Positions 45,752-54,741 of a stretch of DNA of 64,000 nt are shown here, one piece after another. Below the pieces are notes generated by a model. It had not been told where the DNA came from. It was given only the letters and a program-made list of their open reading frames with translations, and made no database searches. The first letter of the stretch is position 1. Each line of letters starts with the position of its first letter. Made by a program: the position numbers and the translations under genes. Location of the stretch: contig NZ_LSHB01000030.1 of assembly GCF_001643375.1 (NCBI RefSeq), forward strand, positions 1 through 64,000, in the 5' to 3' direction. This stretch comes from Chryseobacterium sp. FP211-J200. Its GTDB lineage: Bacteria > Bacteroidota > Bacteroidia > Flavobacteriales > Weeksellaceae.

Positions 45752-46564
45752 CTATGATTTTGCCTTGTCAATAGTTCTCAAAGCTCTTTTTACAATGTAG
45801 TTTGTTTCTTTTGTATTGCTCTCCTGCAACCACTTTCTACAAAGTTCTTCCACAAATTTTGCTTGAGTTTTACTTGCATCATTCAACCAATTTCCCACAC
45901 TATCCTGAACATATTTTGACTTGTCCGATTTTAATTTTTCCAGTATTGGCGAGGCAATTTCTGGATTTTGTTTTAATTGTTCGATATGCTCGGACCAAAC
46001 ACCTCGCGGTCTTGTAGCTTCAGTTGAAAACCTTCTCACGTTTTCATCGTCATCATTTGTCCATTGAGAAAGGATTGCCAAACTTTTTTCCAAATGCTTT
46101 AAAATTTTGGGTCTTATTGCCAACCACGAAATTTCCCTGACTCCAAAATGTTTGTCAGCAGCAAAAATTTTTATCTTTTCAAGAGTTTCTTCAATACCTA
46201 GGTTTTGGTTTTTTCCAATCGTATAAGTCGCCCAACAGCGGACAACATCAGCTTTGTGAATGGAAATGATAGATAAGATTTCTTCATCATTATTAGAAAT
46301 CGACAACTCAAAAAGTGCAGTCCCAATCGCTTCGTTTATGGTATTTACAGTTTGTTTTTTTAGATTCTCGACATTGGACAATATTGGTTCCAAATAATGT
46401 TCTCTATTGTGTTTTCTGAGTAGATTTTTCAACAAAATGGTTTGATCGATAGCCAGCCATTCCACAAGATTGGCGGTTTCTATCTCTCCAGAATTCAGTT
46501 GCTCCAAAATATCTGCAGGAATATCTTTTGTAGAACGTGCGCCTTTTCTTTTTGTGTCCGTCAT
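45752..46564 (-). CDS. AlkD-like HEAT-repeat DNA alkylation repair protein
   Basis: 270 residues using the ATG at 46564 (MTDTKRKGARSTKDIP), 13 bases after the upstream stop; longer starts would overlap it. Repeated helix pairs ('VRCWATYTIGKNQNLGIEETLEKIK', 'VREISWLAIRPKILKHLEKSLAILSQW', 'VRRFSTEATRPRGVWSEHIEQLK') match the AlkD/DNA alkylation repair family, including the Trp and Arg residues that contact DNA. Enzyme activity would release alkylated bases, but it is inferred from the family. Location between glycosyltransferase genes is odd. Confidence 0.8.
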   Translation of the reverse strand: MTDTKRKGARSTKDIPADILEQLNSGEIETANLVEWLAIDQTILLKNLLRKHNREHYLEPILSNVENLKKQTVNTINEAIGTALFELSISNNDEEILSIISIHKADVVRCWATYTIGKNQNLGIEETLEKIKIFAADKHFGVREISWLAIRPKILKHLEKSLAILSQWTNDDDENVRRFSTEATRPRGVWSEHIEQLKQNPEIASPILEKLKSDKSKYVQDSVGNWLNDASKTQAKFVEELCRKWLQESNTKETNYIVKRALRTIDKAKS

Positions 46565-46577
46565 TTTTAATAAAATT

Positions 46578-47489
46578 TCATAATCCGAAGTTTTTAAAGA
46601 ACTCTTTCCATCGCAGATTCCGGATAAATTTGATTTCTTCATTACTCAATCCGCGTTTTTCATTTTGTTTTAAAAATGAACCGATCGTGATCAAAAATTC
46701 TTTCGCAGAGCGGTTTTTGAAACTGGACTTTACAGAAGAGATCATTGCTAAAGGCAAACTCAAACCTATGTTGTAAAAATATTGCCCAAGTTTTTCCGCT
46801 TTCTGGTCTTTGTATTTGTAAGCTGTTGGACGCAAATGTTTGACCCAAATATCTTTAATGGTTATAACTTCCCAACCGCTTTTTTTAGCCAGCAAAACAT
46901 CTAAGTTGTCCCAGCCTAAAACGGGTCTAAGTCCATTCATAGCTTCAAAGCATTCCTTTCTATAAGCCTTTATCGGGCCACGAACGTGATCCTTGGATGA
47001 TAGATTTTCGAAAACCCAAGCGTGATTTTTATTGCTAAAATCAAACAAATTTTCACTTGGTAATTTCAGATTTTTAATTTCTGGATTTTGCTTGTAATTT
47101 CTGATGTAAACCAAACCGGAAACTAATCCAGCTTTCGGATTTTGTTTAAAAACTTGATTTACCTTTTCAAGATAATTTCTAGGAAAAATGATGTCTGCAT
47201 CATATTTGCAAATCACATCAAAGCTTTTCCAATCTACAGATTCCAAACCTTTGTTAAATGTTCTCACCACTTTTGCACCTGGTTGATGTTCAGATATTTC
47301 TAGATCCTGAATCTTGAATCTAGAATCCTGAATCTTAAAATCATTTATGATCTGAGAAGTGTTATCTGTTGAACCATCATTCACGACCACACAAATGAAA
47401 TCCTGAAAACTCTGCTTTTGCAAAGATTCCAAACACGAAGCAATGCTCTGTTCTTCGTTGTGCGCAGGAATAATGATGAGAAATTTCAA
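46578..47489 (-). CDS. Family 2 glycosyltransferase
   Basis: 303 residues: 'LIIIPAHNEEQSIASCLESL' start, the DGSTDNT nucleotide-binding motif (about 38-44), 'ICKYDADIIFPRNYL' with the DxD-like Asp-Ala-Asp, and 'GPIKAYRKECFEAMNGLRP'. Substrate unknown; probably an envelope sugar. Start TTG at 47489, just after the stop of the methyltransferase gene. The segment 'FKIQDSRFKIQD' is encoded by two copies of a short repeat. Confidence 0.85.
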   Translation of the reverse strand: MKFLIIIPAHNEEQSIASCLESLQKQSFQDFICVVVNDGSTDNTSQIINDFKIQDSRFKIQDLEISEHQPGAKVVRTFNKGLESVDWKSFDVICKYDADIIFPRNYLEKVNQVFKQNPKAGLVSGLVYIRNYKQNPEIKNLKLPSENLFDFSNKNHAWVFENLSSKDHVRGPIKAYRKECFEAMNGLRPVLGWDNLDVLLAKKSGWEVITIKDIWVKHLRPTAYKYKDQKAEKLGQYFYNIGLSLPLAMISSVKSSFKNRSAKEFLITIGSFLKQNEKRGLSNEEIKFIRNLRWKEFFKNFGL

Positions 47490-47490
47490 G

Positions 47491-48393
47491 TTAAAATTGG
47501 TTTGATTTTAATTTCACTTCAAACAAAACTTCCGGTGTTTTCGGACTTTCAAACGTTGAAGTTTTATATTTTTTCTTTGTGAAAATGGCACACATCGTAT
47601 TTTGCGGATGATAAAGATTATGATGCAATTCTTTTGGCAACGCATCCAAAATCGCCTTGAAAACTTCATATCGGATTTTCTCAGGATTGTAGGCGTAATC
47701 GTGCCACACAACCACTGTTTCGTCGTGAACCAAATGCTGAAAAACCTTTTCTGTGTCGTGTTTTACCATTTCGTAAGAATGGTCGCCATCTATGAAAATG
47801 AGATCATATTTTTTATTCAATCCAGCAAAATCATAGGTTTTGGTGTTGCCTTCAAGATGCAGGATTTTTGGATTTTTCTTGGATAAAATTCCGTGAAGTT
47901 CCGCATATCTTTTGTTCCAACCCATTGCTTCCATTTCTTCTTTGGAAAGGTTGAGTGTTGTACAATCATCAATTTCTTTCGCTACGTTCCATACACTTTC
48001 TCCTCGCCAAGTTCCAATTTCGAAATAAGAATTTTTTCCTTTAGATAAGGTCTTTAACAAAGCCAAATCTGTCGGAAGTGAACCGCCGTCCAAAATGCAC
48101 AAATCAATGTTCGATTCAAAATTTCCGCCCGAAATTTCGTCCAAAGAAACTTCCGGAAGACTTAAAAATTGAGGATATTTTTTTTGAAATTCTTGTTTTC
48201 TAATATCATTCAGATCGAGAATAATATTGAGTAAACTTGGTTGTTTGATGATGTACTGAATGGCGTTCTTTAACTTCTGAAGCTTCGTCATTGATGGTGG
48301 AATTAGTTTTAAAAAATCTTCTAATTTGATTAGAAGCCGAAAGTTACTGATTTTTGGTAAATTATTAGAATAAAAACCTTTCTGAATCTTCAA
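47491..48393 (-). CDS. SAM-dependent methyltransferase (Methyltransf_24 type)
   Basis: 300 residues. The SAM-binding 'YFEIGTWRGESVWNVA' (about 133-148), the acidic 'YDLIFIDGDHSYEMVKHD' (about 205-222) and the late 'VVVWHDYAYNPEKIRYEV' are typical of the class I, Methyltransf_24 family. The target is unknown, possibly a glycan or lipid given the neighbouring glycosyltransferases. Start TTG at 48393 as annotated; an ATG 11 bases upstream is out of frame by one base across a T run, see findings. Confidence 0.82.
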   Translation of the reverse strand: MKIQKGFYSNNLPKISNFRLLIKLEDFLKLIPPSMTKLQKLKNAIQYIIKQPSLLNIILDLNDIRKQEFQKKYPQFLSLPEVSLDEISGGNFESNIDLCILDGGSLPTDLALLKTLSKGKNSYFEIGTWRGESVWNVAKEIDDCTTLNLSKEEMEAMGWNKRYAELHGILSKKNPKILHLEGNTKTYDFAGLNKKYDLIFIDGDHSYEMVKHDTEKVFQHLVHDETVVVWHDYAYNPEKIRYEVFKAILDALPKELHHNLYHPQNTMCAIFTKKKYKTSTFESPKTPEVLFEVKLKSNQF

Positions 48394-48444
48394 AAATTAT
48401 CCATTTCTTAATATCAGAAAATTCTTCAAAATCGATTTCCGAAG

Positions 48445-48452
48445 TATCTTTG
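48445..48452 (+). promoter_or_regulatory. -7 promoter box of MFS gene
   Basis: TATCTTTG, 20 bases before the ATG at 48472. Confidence 0.5.
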
Positions 48453-48471
48453 CAGATTAATTTTTAGAGTT

Positions 48472-49656
48472 ATGGATGCAACGATTGAACAAAGCAAAAA
48501 TATTTCTTATTCCCTGATTTCATACGTCTTCTTCACATTTATAGGTTATTTTATCATCGGATTATCATTATCGGTTTTACCTATTTTCATTAGCAAAGGT
48601 CTTGGTTTCAGTATGCTGGTTGCGGGAATTGTCATTAGTTTACAATATGTGATGACATTTCTGATGCGCGCCTATTCTGGCAAAATCATCGATAGCAAAG
48701 GACCAAAACCTGCTGTTCTTGTTAGTATGCTGAGTTTCGCTTTTACAGGATTGGTATTGATAATGGCTTATTATTTCAAATTCTCCCCTATTGTAAGTTT
48801 ATCATTTTTAATTGTAACAAGACTTTTTACAGGCTGTGCCGAGGGAATGATTGGCGCGAGTCCCATCAACTGGGCAATAATGGCCTTTGGGGAAAAACAT
48901 ACGGCGAAGATCATTTCTTACAATGGCGTTGCTTGTTACGGTGCTTTGGCTTTGGGTGCATCGTTAGGTGTGACCATTGTGAAGCATTTCAATTTTTATG
49001 GTTTAGGAATTCTCATTGTAGTCCTCGGAATTTTAGGATTTTTTCTAGCAAATACCAAAGAAAATAAAACTGGAGAATTATCGGAAGGTGAGCCAACTTC
49101 TTTTTGGAAAGTTTTGAGTAAGGTCGCACCTTATGGTCTGGGACTGGCTTTGGGCGGATTAGGGTTTGCTTCTATCTCTACATTTATCACGCTTTATTAC
49201 GATTATTATCATTGGCAAAACGGAGCAATGTGTCTGTCGGTTTTCGGGATATTGTTTGTAGCAGGTAGATTGGTCTTTAGTAATGCGATCAACCGATTTG
49301 GCGGGATCAATGTTGCGATTGTGAGTCTGGCGGTAGAGACGCTTGGTTTAACGATAATCAGCCTGTCCAATCATCCTTATTTTGCATTGATCGGCGCTGG
49401 AATCACTGGATTGGGATTTTCATTGATATTTCCGGCTCTGGGCGTTATGGCGATGAAAACTGTTCCATCTTCCAATCAAGGTTCAGCTTTGGCTGGCTAT
49501 GGATTGTTCATCGATATTTCTTTGGGAATCACTGGTCCGTTGATTGGTGGCGTAGCCGACATTTTTGGACTGAATTATATTTTCCCATTCAGTATTGGAA
49601 TTGTGATGATAGGATTGGGATTGGTCTTTTATCTAAAAATGAAGTTGTCTGAATAA
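48472..49656 (+). CDS. MFS transporter, YhhS/DHA1-like
   Basis: 394 residues, about 12 membrane helices. Features: 'GFSMLVAGIVISLQYVMTFLMRAYSGKIIDSKGPK' (motif A-like) and 'GITGPLIGGVADIFGLNYIFPFSIGI'. YhhS-type members export arabinose and glyphosate-like compounds; the substrate here is not known. It precedes the SulP gene in the same direction by 45 bases. Confidence 0.8.
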   Translation: MDATIEQSKNISYSLISYVFFTFIGYFIIGLSLSVLPIFISKGLGFSMLVAGIVISLQYVMTFLMRAYSGKIIDSKGPKPAVLVSMLSFAFTGLVLIMAYYFKFSPIVSLSFLIVTRLFTGCAEGMIGASPINWAIMAFGEKHTAKIISYNGVACYGALALGASLGVTIVKHFNFYGLGILIVVLGILGFFLANTKENKTGELSEGEPTSFWKVLSKVAPYGLGLALGGLGFASISTFITLYYDYYHWQNGAMCLSVFGILFVAGRLVFSNAINRFGGINVAIVSLAVETLGLTIISLSNHPYFALIGAGITGLGFSLIFPALGVMAMKTVPSSNQGSALAGYGLFIDISLGITGPLIGGVADIFGLNYIFPFSIGIVMIGLGLVFYLKMKLSE

Positions 49657-49701
49657 ACTTTCCTGCCACAATTCTCACTAATTTCGCATTTTCAAATTTT
49701 T

Positions 49702-51237
49702 ATGCAGAAAGTTCTCAACCTTTTTGATTTCTCTCAAAAAGTAAATTACAGAAACGAAATATTCGCTGGACTCACCGTTGCAATGACAATGATTCCGGAA
49801 TCTTTATCGTTTGCGATTCTTGCTGGATTTTCGCCGTTGACAGGCTTGTACGCCGCTTTCATCATGGGATTGGTCACTGCAATTTTTGGAGGAAGACCTG
49901 GATTGATCTCTGGTGGTGCTGGTGCAACGGTGATTGTTTTGATTCCATTAATGATTTCCCACGGCATCGAATATGTTTTTGCGACCGTGGTTTTGGCCGG
50001 AATCATTCAGATCTTTGTGGGGATCTTTAAGTTGGGAAAATTCATTCGGCTTGTTCCGCAACCTGTGATGTACGGTTTTGTGAATGGTTTGGCAATTGTG
50101 ATTTTTATGTCGCAGATCAATCAGTTCAAAATCCAAGGTTCGGAAAATTGGTTGTTTGGAAGTCCTTTGTATATAATGCTAGGCTTGGTTGCGTTGACGA
50201 TTTCTGTTATTTTAATATTTCCAAGATTGACAAAGAAAATTCCAGCGTCTTTGGTGGCGATTGCGGTCACTTTTGCTTTGGTAATGATTTTCGGAATTCA
50301 AACTAAAACAGTGAATGATATTGCTAATATTGCAGGCGGTTTTCCACCGTTTCACATTCCGAATGTCGAGATGTCTTTTGAAGTTTTGAAGGTCATTTTC
50401 CCATTTGCCTTAATCATGTCAACCGTTGGATTGACGGAAGGTTTGTTGACTTTAAATTTGGTTGATGAAATCACAAATACCAAAGGAAACAGCAACCGAG
50501 AATGCGTTGCACAAGGAACAGCCAATATTCTCAACGGATTCTTCACCGGAATGGGCGGTTGTCCGATGATTGCGCAGACTTTGGTCAATCTTTCGGCTGG
50601 TGCAAGAGCCAGACTGTCTGGGATTGTTGCCGCTTTGGTTATTCTTTTCATCATCCTTTTTGGTGCACCGGTGATTGGAAAAATGCCTGTAGCTGCTTTG
50701 GTTGGCGTAATGATAATGGTTGCTGTCGGAACTTTTGAATGGGCAAGTTTCAAAGCTATCAAGAGATTTCCGAAATCTGATATTTTTGTGATGGTTGTTG
50801 TGACTTTGATTACCGTTTTCCTTCACAATCTGGCTTTGGCGGTTTTGATTGGTGTCATTATTTCCGCTTTGGTGTTCGCTTGGGAAAGTGCGAAAAGAAT
50901 CCGAGCGAAGAAATATATTGATGATAATGGCGTAAAGCATTACGAGATTTTCGGACCATTATTTTTTGGTTCGACGACCACTTTTGCTGAGAAATTTGAT
51001 GTGATGGATGACCCAAAAGAAGTGATCATAGATTTCAAGGAAAGTCGTATTGTGGATATGTCTGCGATTGATATTCTTAATAAAATTACAGAACGCTATC
51101 AAAGTCAAGGGAAAACTGTTCGGTTGAAACATTTGAGTTCTGATTGTTTGCGGTTGATAAAAAACGCGGAAAATGTGGTGGCAATTAATATTATTGAGGA
51201 TCCTGAGTATCAAGTTTTGAGGAATAAATTTAATTAA
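49702..51237 (+). CDS. SulP family anion transporter with STAS domain
   Basis: 511 residues. SulP signature 'AMTMIPESLSFAILAGFSPLTGLYAAF', ten or more helices, 'GLISGGAGATVIVLIPLM', and a C-terminal STAS domain (about 415-505, 'VIIDFKESRIVDMSAIDILNKI') that regulates transport. The substrate (sulfate, bicarbonate or other anion) is not set by sequence. Convergent with the GmrSD-like gene, 9 bases apart. Confidence 0.92.
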   Translation: MQKVLNLFDFSQKVNYRNEIFAGLTVAMTMIPESLSFAILAGFSPLTGLYAAFIMGLVTAIFGGRPGLISGGAGATVIVLIPLMISHGIEYVFATVVLAGIIQIFVGIFKLGKFIRLVPQPVMYGFVNGLAIVIFMSQINQFKIQGSENWLFGSPLYIMLGLVALTISVILIFPRLTKKIPASLVAIAVTFALVMIFGIQTKTVNDIANIAGGFPPFHIPNVEMSFEVLKVIFPFALIMSTVGLTEGLLTLNLVDEITNTKGNSNRECVAQGTANILNGFFTGMGGCPMIAQTLVNLSAGARARLSGIVAALVILFIILFGAPVIGKMPVAALVGVMIMVAVGTFEWASFKAIKRFPKSDIFVMVVVTLITVFLHNLALAVLIGVIISALVFAWESAKRIRAKKYIDDNGVKHYEIFGPLFFGSTTTFAEKFDVMDDPKEVIIDFKESRIVDMSAIDILNKITERYQSQGKTVRLKHLSSDCLRLIKNAENVVAINIIEDPEYQVLRNKFN

Positions 51238-51246
51238 AAAGACATA

Positions 51247-52980
51247 TTAAATACTCCATCTTTCAAAAATAAATTTTGAGATCTTCTTTCCTCTTTCTCT
51301 AATAGTTTTTTCGTTCCAATCTTCATAATAAAAAAGTTGCCTTTCACTCTCTAAATTAGATTTTTGATAAATGTTTTTTTTCTGTAAAAAACTTTTATTA
51401 TTTAAAACACTATTATCAAAAGTAAGTACTAAATTACCAAATGATTGGCTATTAGGTGCTTCTGTGAAACCGGGCTGTAATTTTTGAGGCAAAATATGTT
51501 CAATAGAAATTTTTTTATTAGCAAAAAATTCATTGAGTGATCCAATATTGTATTTAAATTTTAAATCTTTTTGTAAATAAGTTTCGTAGTCATATAATAA
51601 TAATTTCACAGTATTATCGCTAAGAACTTTATAAGCATTATTATTTATAATTGAATTTCTAATTTCAGTTGTATTAGAATTCTTAGTAACAAGCAACCTT
51701 AATTCTTTTTTTAAATCTGTAAAATTCAATTTATTGACAAATATCCTATGAGCAAAATCATTGATAACTGAATTTCCAGTATTTGATTTTCTATTACCAA
51801 AAACGTAAATCTTTAAACTGAAAATTTCTAAAATTTCACATATTGGTATTAAAAAATCTTTTTTAAAACCTCTATGTGATAAAATAGAGAGAAACAATGG
51901 TAAAAAAGTTTCAGTTTTTCCTAAAATATCCAATCTTAATAAAGCGCAATTAATCTCTTCATTTTCAAAATTCCTATTTAATAACATTGCATAATTAGAA
52001 GAACATCTGTGTAAAAATTTTGAAAACTGTTCAATTTCATCTAATTTTTTATTCATCAGAGGCTTATTATTATCAAATAAGCTACCTATTTTTAAAACCT
52101 CTCTTTGTGAAATCATATCTTTCACTCTTTGATGGATATCATTAATATTTCTAGTTTCTCCTTTATAAATAATATAAGAATCTTTCAAAAATTGATTTTC
52201 AATTCTTACTGATCCTCCATTATCTATTTGCATAAGCTCAGTGAAAATTTCTCCAAATTTTTTATTTATTTCTTTGGCTAGAGATTTATCGTTAAGTTTA
52301 TGAGATAAATAAATTAAATAATTTTTTATTTTATCAATATCAGAAAGCGGCAATCCCCTATCGTTCATTGTTTCGAAAATTAATCCAACTTCACTCTCCT
52401 CCTCCAATTCGAATACATTGAGCTTAAATTTTGATAATAAATTTCGTCTTACATTTATAATAGATTTAATAGAAGATTTATTAAAGTAATTATCAAAAAA
52501 GAGTCTAGCGTTCAATAGATTTTTTTGGCTTTTAGTTGCTGCTCTATCTTTATTTTGTTTTAAATTATTTATGTTATTTTCATTTAATAAATAATTAAAA
52601 AATTCTTGATCGTTTTTATTATTTAATCTTAAAAGAGGTTTCCCTTTATATATAACTTGCTTGATTATTTCATCATCAGCTTTTGCCTTATCTATCTCAA
52701 ATATTTTATAGTACAAGCTAATTAAAAATATGTGTATCGAAGTAATTCGCTGTTGACCATCAACAATATCATATTTATTTTTATCACTTATGCCTATAAG
52801 CTCACTGCCACTTTTTATTAATGTTACAGTACCTACATAATGTTCTTTAATATATTCGACATCACTAAGATCATTTACAAAATCTGTTAATTGTTCATTA
52901 CCCCAAGAATATCCTCTTTGATATTCAGGAATTACAAAAATTCCATAGTTTAAAAATGTATCAATAGAATCAAATTTCAT
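51247..52980 (-). CDS. GmrSD-like DUF262-DUF1524 protein (type IV restriction-like)
   Basis: 577 residues. The N-terminal DUF262 ParB-like nucleotide-hydrolysing domain has IPEYQRGYSW (17-26), 'DIVDGQQRITSI' (DGQQR at 74-78) and 'IFETMNDRGLPLSDIDKIKNYL'; the C-terminal DUF1524 HNH nuclease has IEHILPQ (493-499, His495), 'FGNLVLT' and 'LNNKSFLQKK'. The two halves resemble the fused GmrSD enzymes that cut modified (glucosyl-hydroxymethylated) phage DNA. It is a single gene in a very AT-rich stretch with no phage genes or partner, so it looks horizontally acquired as an orphan defence gene. Confidence 0.88.
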   Translation of the reverse strand: MKFDSIDTFLNYGIFVIPEYQRGYSWGNEQLTDFVNDLSDVEYIKEHYVGTVTLIKSGSELIGISDKNKYDIVDGQQRITSIHIFLISLYYKIFEIDKAKADDEIIKQVIYKGKPLLRLNNKNDQEFFNYLLNENNINNLKQNKDRAATKSQKNLLNARLFFDNYFNKSSIKSIINVRRNLLSKFKLNVFELEEESEVGLIFETMNDRGLPLSDIDKIKNYLIYLSHKLNDKSLAKEINKKFGEIFTELMQIDNGGSVRIENQFLKDSYIIYKGETRNINDIHQRVKDMISQREVLKIGSLFDNNKPLMNKKLDEIEQFSKFLHRCSSNYAMLLNRNFENEEINCALLRLDILGKTETFLPLFLSILSHRGFKKDFLIPICEILEIFSLKIYVFGNRKSNTGNSVINDFAHRIFVNKLNFTDLKKELRLLVTKNSNTTEIRNSIINNNAYKVLSDNTVKLLLYDYETYLQKDLKFKYNIGSLNEFFANKKISIEHILPQKLQPGFTEAPNSQSFGNLVLTFDNSVLNNKSFLQKKNIYQKSNLESERQLFYYEDWNEKTIRERGKKISKFIFERWSI

Positions 52981-52994
52981 AGTTATTGTTTTAC

Positions 52995-53002
52995 CAAAAT
53001 TA
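52995..53002 (-). promoter_or_regulatory. -7 promoter box of GmrSD-like gene
   Basis: TAATTTTG on the minus strand, 14 bases before the ATG at 52980. Confidence 0.5.
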
Positions 53003-53086
53003 CAAAAAAAACAGTAATAAATTTTTAAAATATAGACCTTTCAGAATTCGATAAAAAACACGATTTTTGCAGTCTCAAATTTTATT

Positions 53087-54682
53087 ATGTCTTTAGAACA
53101 AGAAATCAGCAGGAGAAAAACTTTCGGGATCATCTCTCACCCCGATGCGGGAAAAACGACGCTTACAGAGAAACTTCTTCTTTTTGGAGGAGCGATCCAG
53201 GAAGCGGGCGCGGTAAAATCCAACAAGATCAAAAAAGGAGCAACCTCCGATTTTATGGAGATCGAGCGTCAAAGAGGGATTTCCGTAGCGACCTCAGTTT
53301 TGGCTTTTGAATATAAAGGCCACAAGATCAATATTTTGGATACGCCGGGTCACAAGGATTTTGCTGAAGACACTTACAGAACTTTGACGGCCGTTGACTC
53401 TGTGATCGTCGTGATAGACGTTGCAAAAGGGGTTGAGGAACAGACGGAAAAGTTGGTTCAGGTTTGTAGAATGCGAAATATTCCGATGCTGGTTTTCATC
53501 AATAAATTGGACCGTGAAGGTAAAGATGCCTTCGATCTTCTGGATGAAGTGGAACAGAAATTGGGTCTTCGCGTGACGCCACTTTCCTTGCCAATTGGTA
53601 TGGGAGCGGACTTCCAAGGGATCTATAATATTTGGGAAAATAATATCCAATTATTTTTGGAAGAGAAAAAACAGAAAGTTGGTGAGGCGATCAAGTTTGA
53701 CGACATCAATGATGCTCAAATTGATGAGTTGGTTGGTGCAAAAGCCGCTGCGACGCTTCGTGAGGAATTGGAATTGGTAGAATCTGTCTATCCGGAATTT
53801 GACCGCGACGATTATATGAATGGCGATCTGCAACCGGTTTTCTTCGGTTCTGCATTGAATAATTTTGGAGTGAGAGAATTGTTGGATGCTTTCATCGAGA
53901 TTGCGCCGAAGCCTCAGCCAAAGGAAAGTTCGACAAGAATTGTAAAACCTGAAGAGAAAAATTTCACTGGATTTGTGTTCAAGATCCACGCAAATATGGA
54001 TCCGAAACACAGAGACCGTCTGGCGTTTGTGAAAATCGTTTCCGGAACTTTCAAAAGAAATGAGAATTATCTGCTTGTAAGAGAAGGCAAAAAGATGAAG
54101 TTCTCCTCTCCCAACGCTTTCTTTGCGGACAAAAAAGAAGTTGTGGACGAGAGTTTCCCAGGCGATATCGTGGGACTTCACGATACTGGAAATTTCAGAA
54201 TTGGCGATACTTTGACGGCTGGTGAGAAGATCAGTTTCAAAGGAATCCCCAATTTTTCTCCGGAACATTTCCGTTACATCAACAACGATGATCCGTTGAA
54301 AGCGAAACAGTTGGCCAAAGGAATTGACCAGCTGATGGACGAAGGTGTTGCTCAGCTTTTCACTTTGACGATGAACAACAGAAAGATCATTGGAACAGTT
54401 GGAGCGCTACAGTACGAGGTTATCCAATACCGTTTGGAGCACGAATATGGCGCAAAATGTAACTACGAACCAATCGGAATCCATAAAGCTTGTTGGGTGG
54501 AAGCGGACGAAAGGTCTGAGGAATTCCAGGAATTTGCAAGATTGAAACAAAGATTCCTAGCGAGAGATAAATATGACCAATTGGTTTTCCTTGCAGATTC
54601 ATCTTTCACGATCGTGATGACGCAGGAGAAGTTTCCGAATGTGAAGTTGCATTTTATCAGTGAGTTTAATAATGCAAATTAG
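53087..54682 (+). CDS. prfC: Peptide chain release factor 3
   Basis: RF3, 531 residues, a GTPase that recycles RF1/RF2 from the ribosome. G1 'ISHPDAGKTTLTEKLL', G2 region 'ERQRGISVATSVL', G3 'DTPGHKDFAEDTYR', G4 'INKLDREG', and the RF3-specific C-terminal 'EHEYGAKCNYEPIG'. Length and start are normal. Adjacent to the GmrSD gene, divergent. Confidence 0.98.
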   Translation: MSLEQEISRRKTFGIISHPDAGKTTLTEKLLLFGGAIQEAGAVKSNKIKKGATSDFMEIERQRGISVATSVLAFEYKGHKINILDTPGHKDFAEDTYRTLTAVDSVIVVIDVAKGVEEQTEKLVQVCRMRNIPMLVFINKLDREGKDAFDLLDEVEQKLGLRVTPLSLPIGMGADFQGIYNIWENNIQLFLEEKKQKVGEAIKFDDINDAQIDELVGAKAAATLREELELVESVYPEFDRDDYMNGDLQPVFFGSALNNFGVRELLDAFIEIAPKPQPKESSTRIVKPEEKNFTGFVFKIHANMDPKHRDRLAFVKIVSGTFKRNENYLLVREGKKMKFSSPNAFFADKKEVVDESFPGDIVGLHDTGNFRIGDTLTAGEKISFKGIPNFSPEHFRYINNDDPLKAKQLAKGIDQLMDEGVAQLFTLTMNNRKIIGTVGALQYEVIQYRLEHEYGAKCNYEPIGIHKACWVEADERSEEFQEFARLKQRFLARDKYDQLVFLADSSFTIVMTQEKFPNVKLHFISEFNNAN

Positions 54683-54691
54683 AATATACAT

Positions 54692-54719
54692 AAGCATCCA
54701 ACATTTGGGTGCTTTTTTT
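54692..54719 (+). terminator. Rho-independent terminator of prfC
   Basis: AAGCATCCAA (54692-54701) pairs with TTGGGTGCTT (54705-54714) around CAT, with one G-T wobble, followed by T7. Confidence 0.88.
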
Positions 54720-54741
54720 ATAAATCCTTTGCAAATCGAAT

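Noticed and set aside
46564-46642. Upstream start of the AlkD-like gene (26 more residues)
   Set aside because: It would overlap the end of the upstream glycosyltransferase gene; the ATG at 46564 fits family N-termini.
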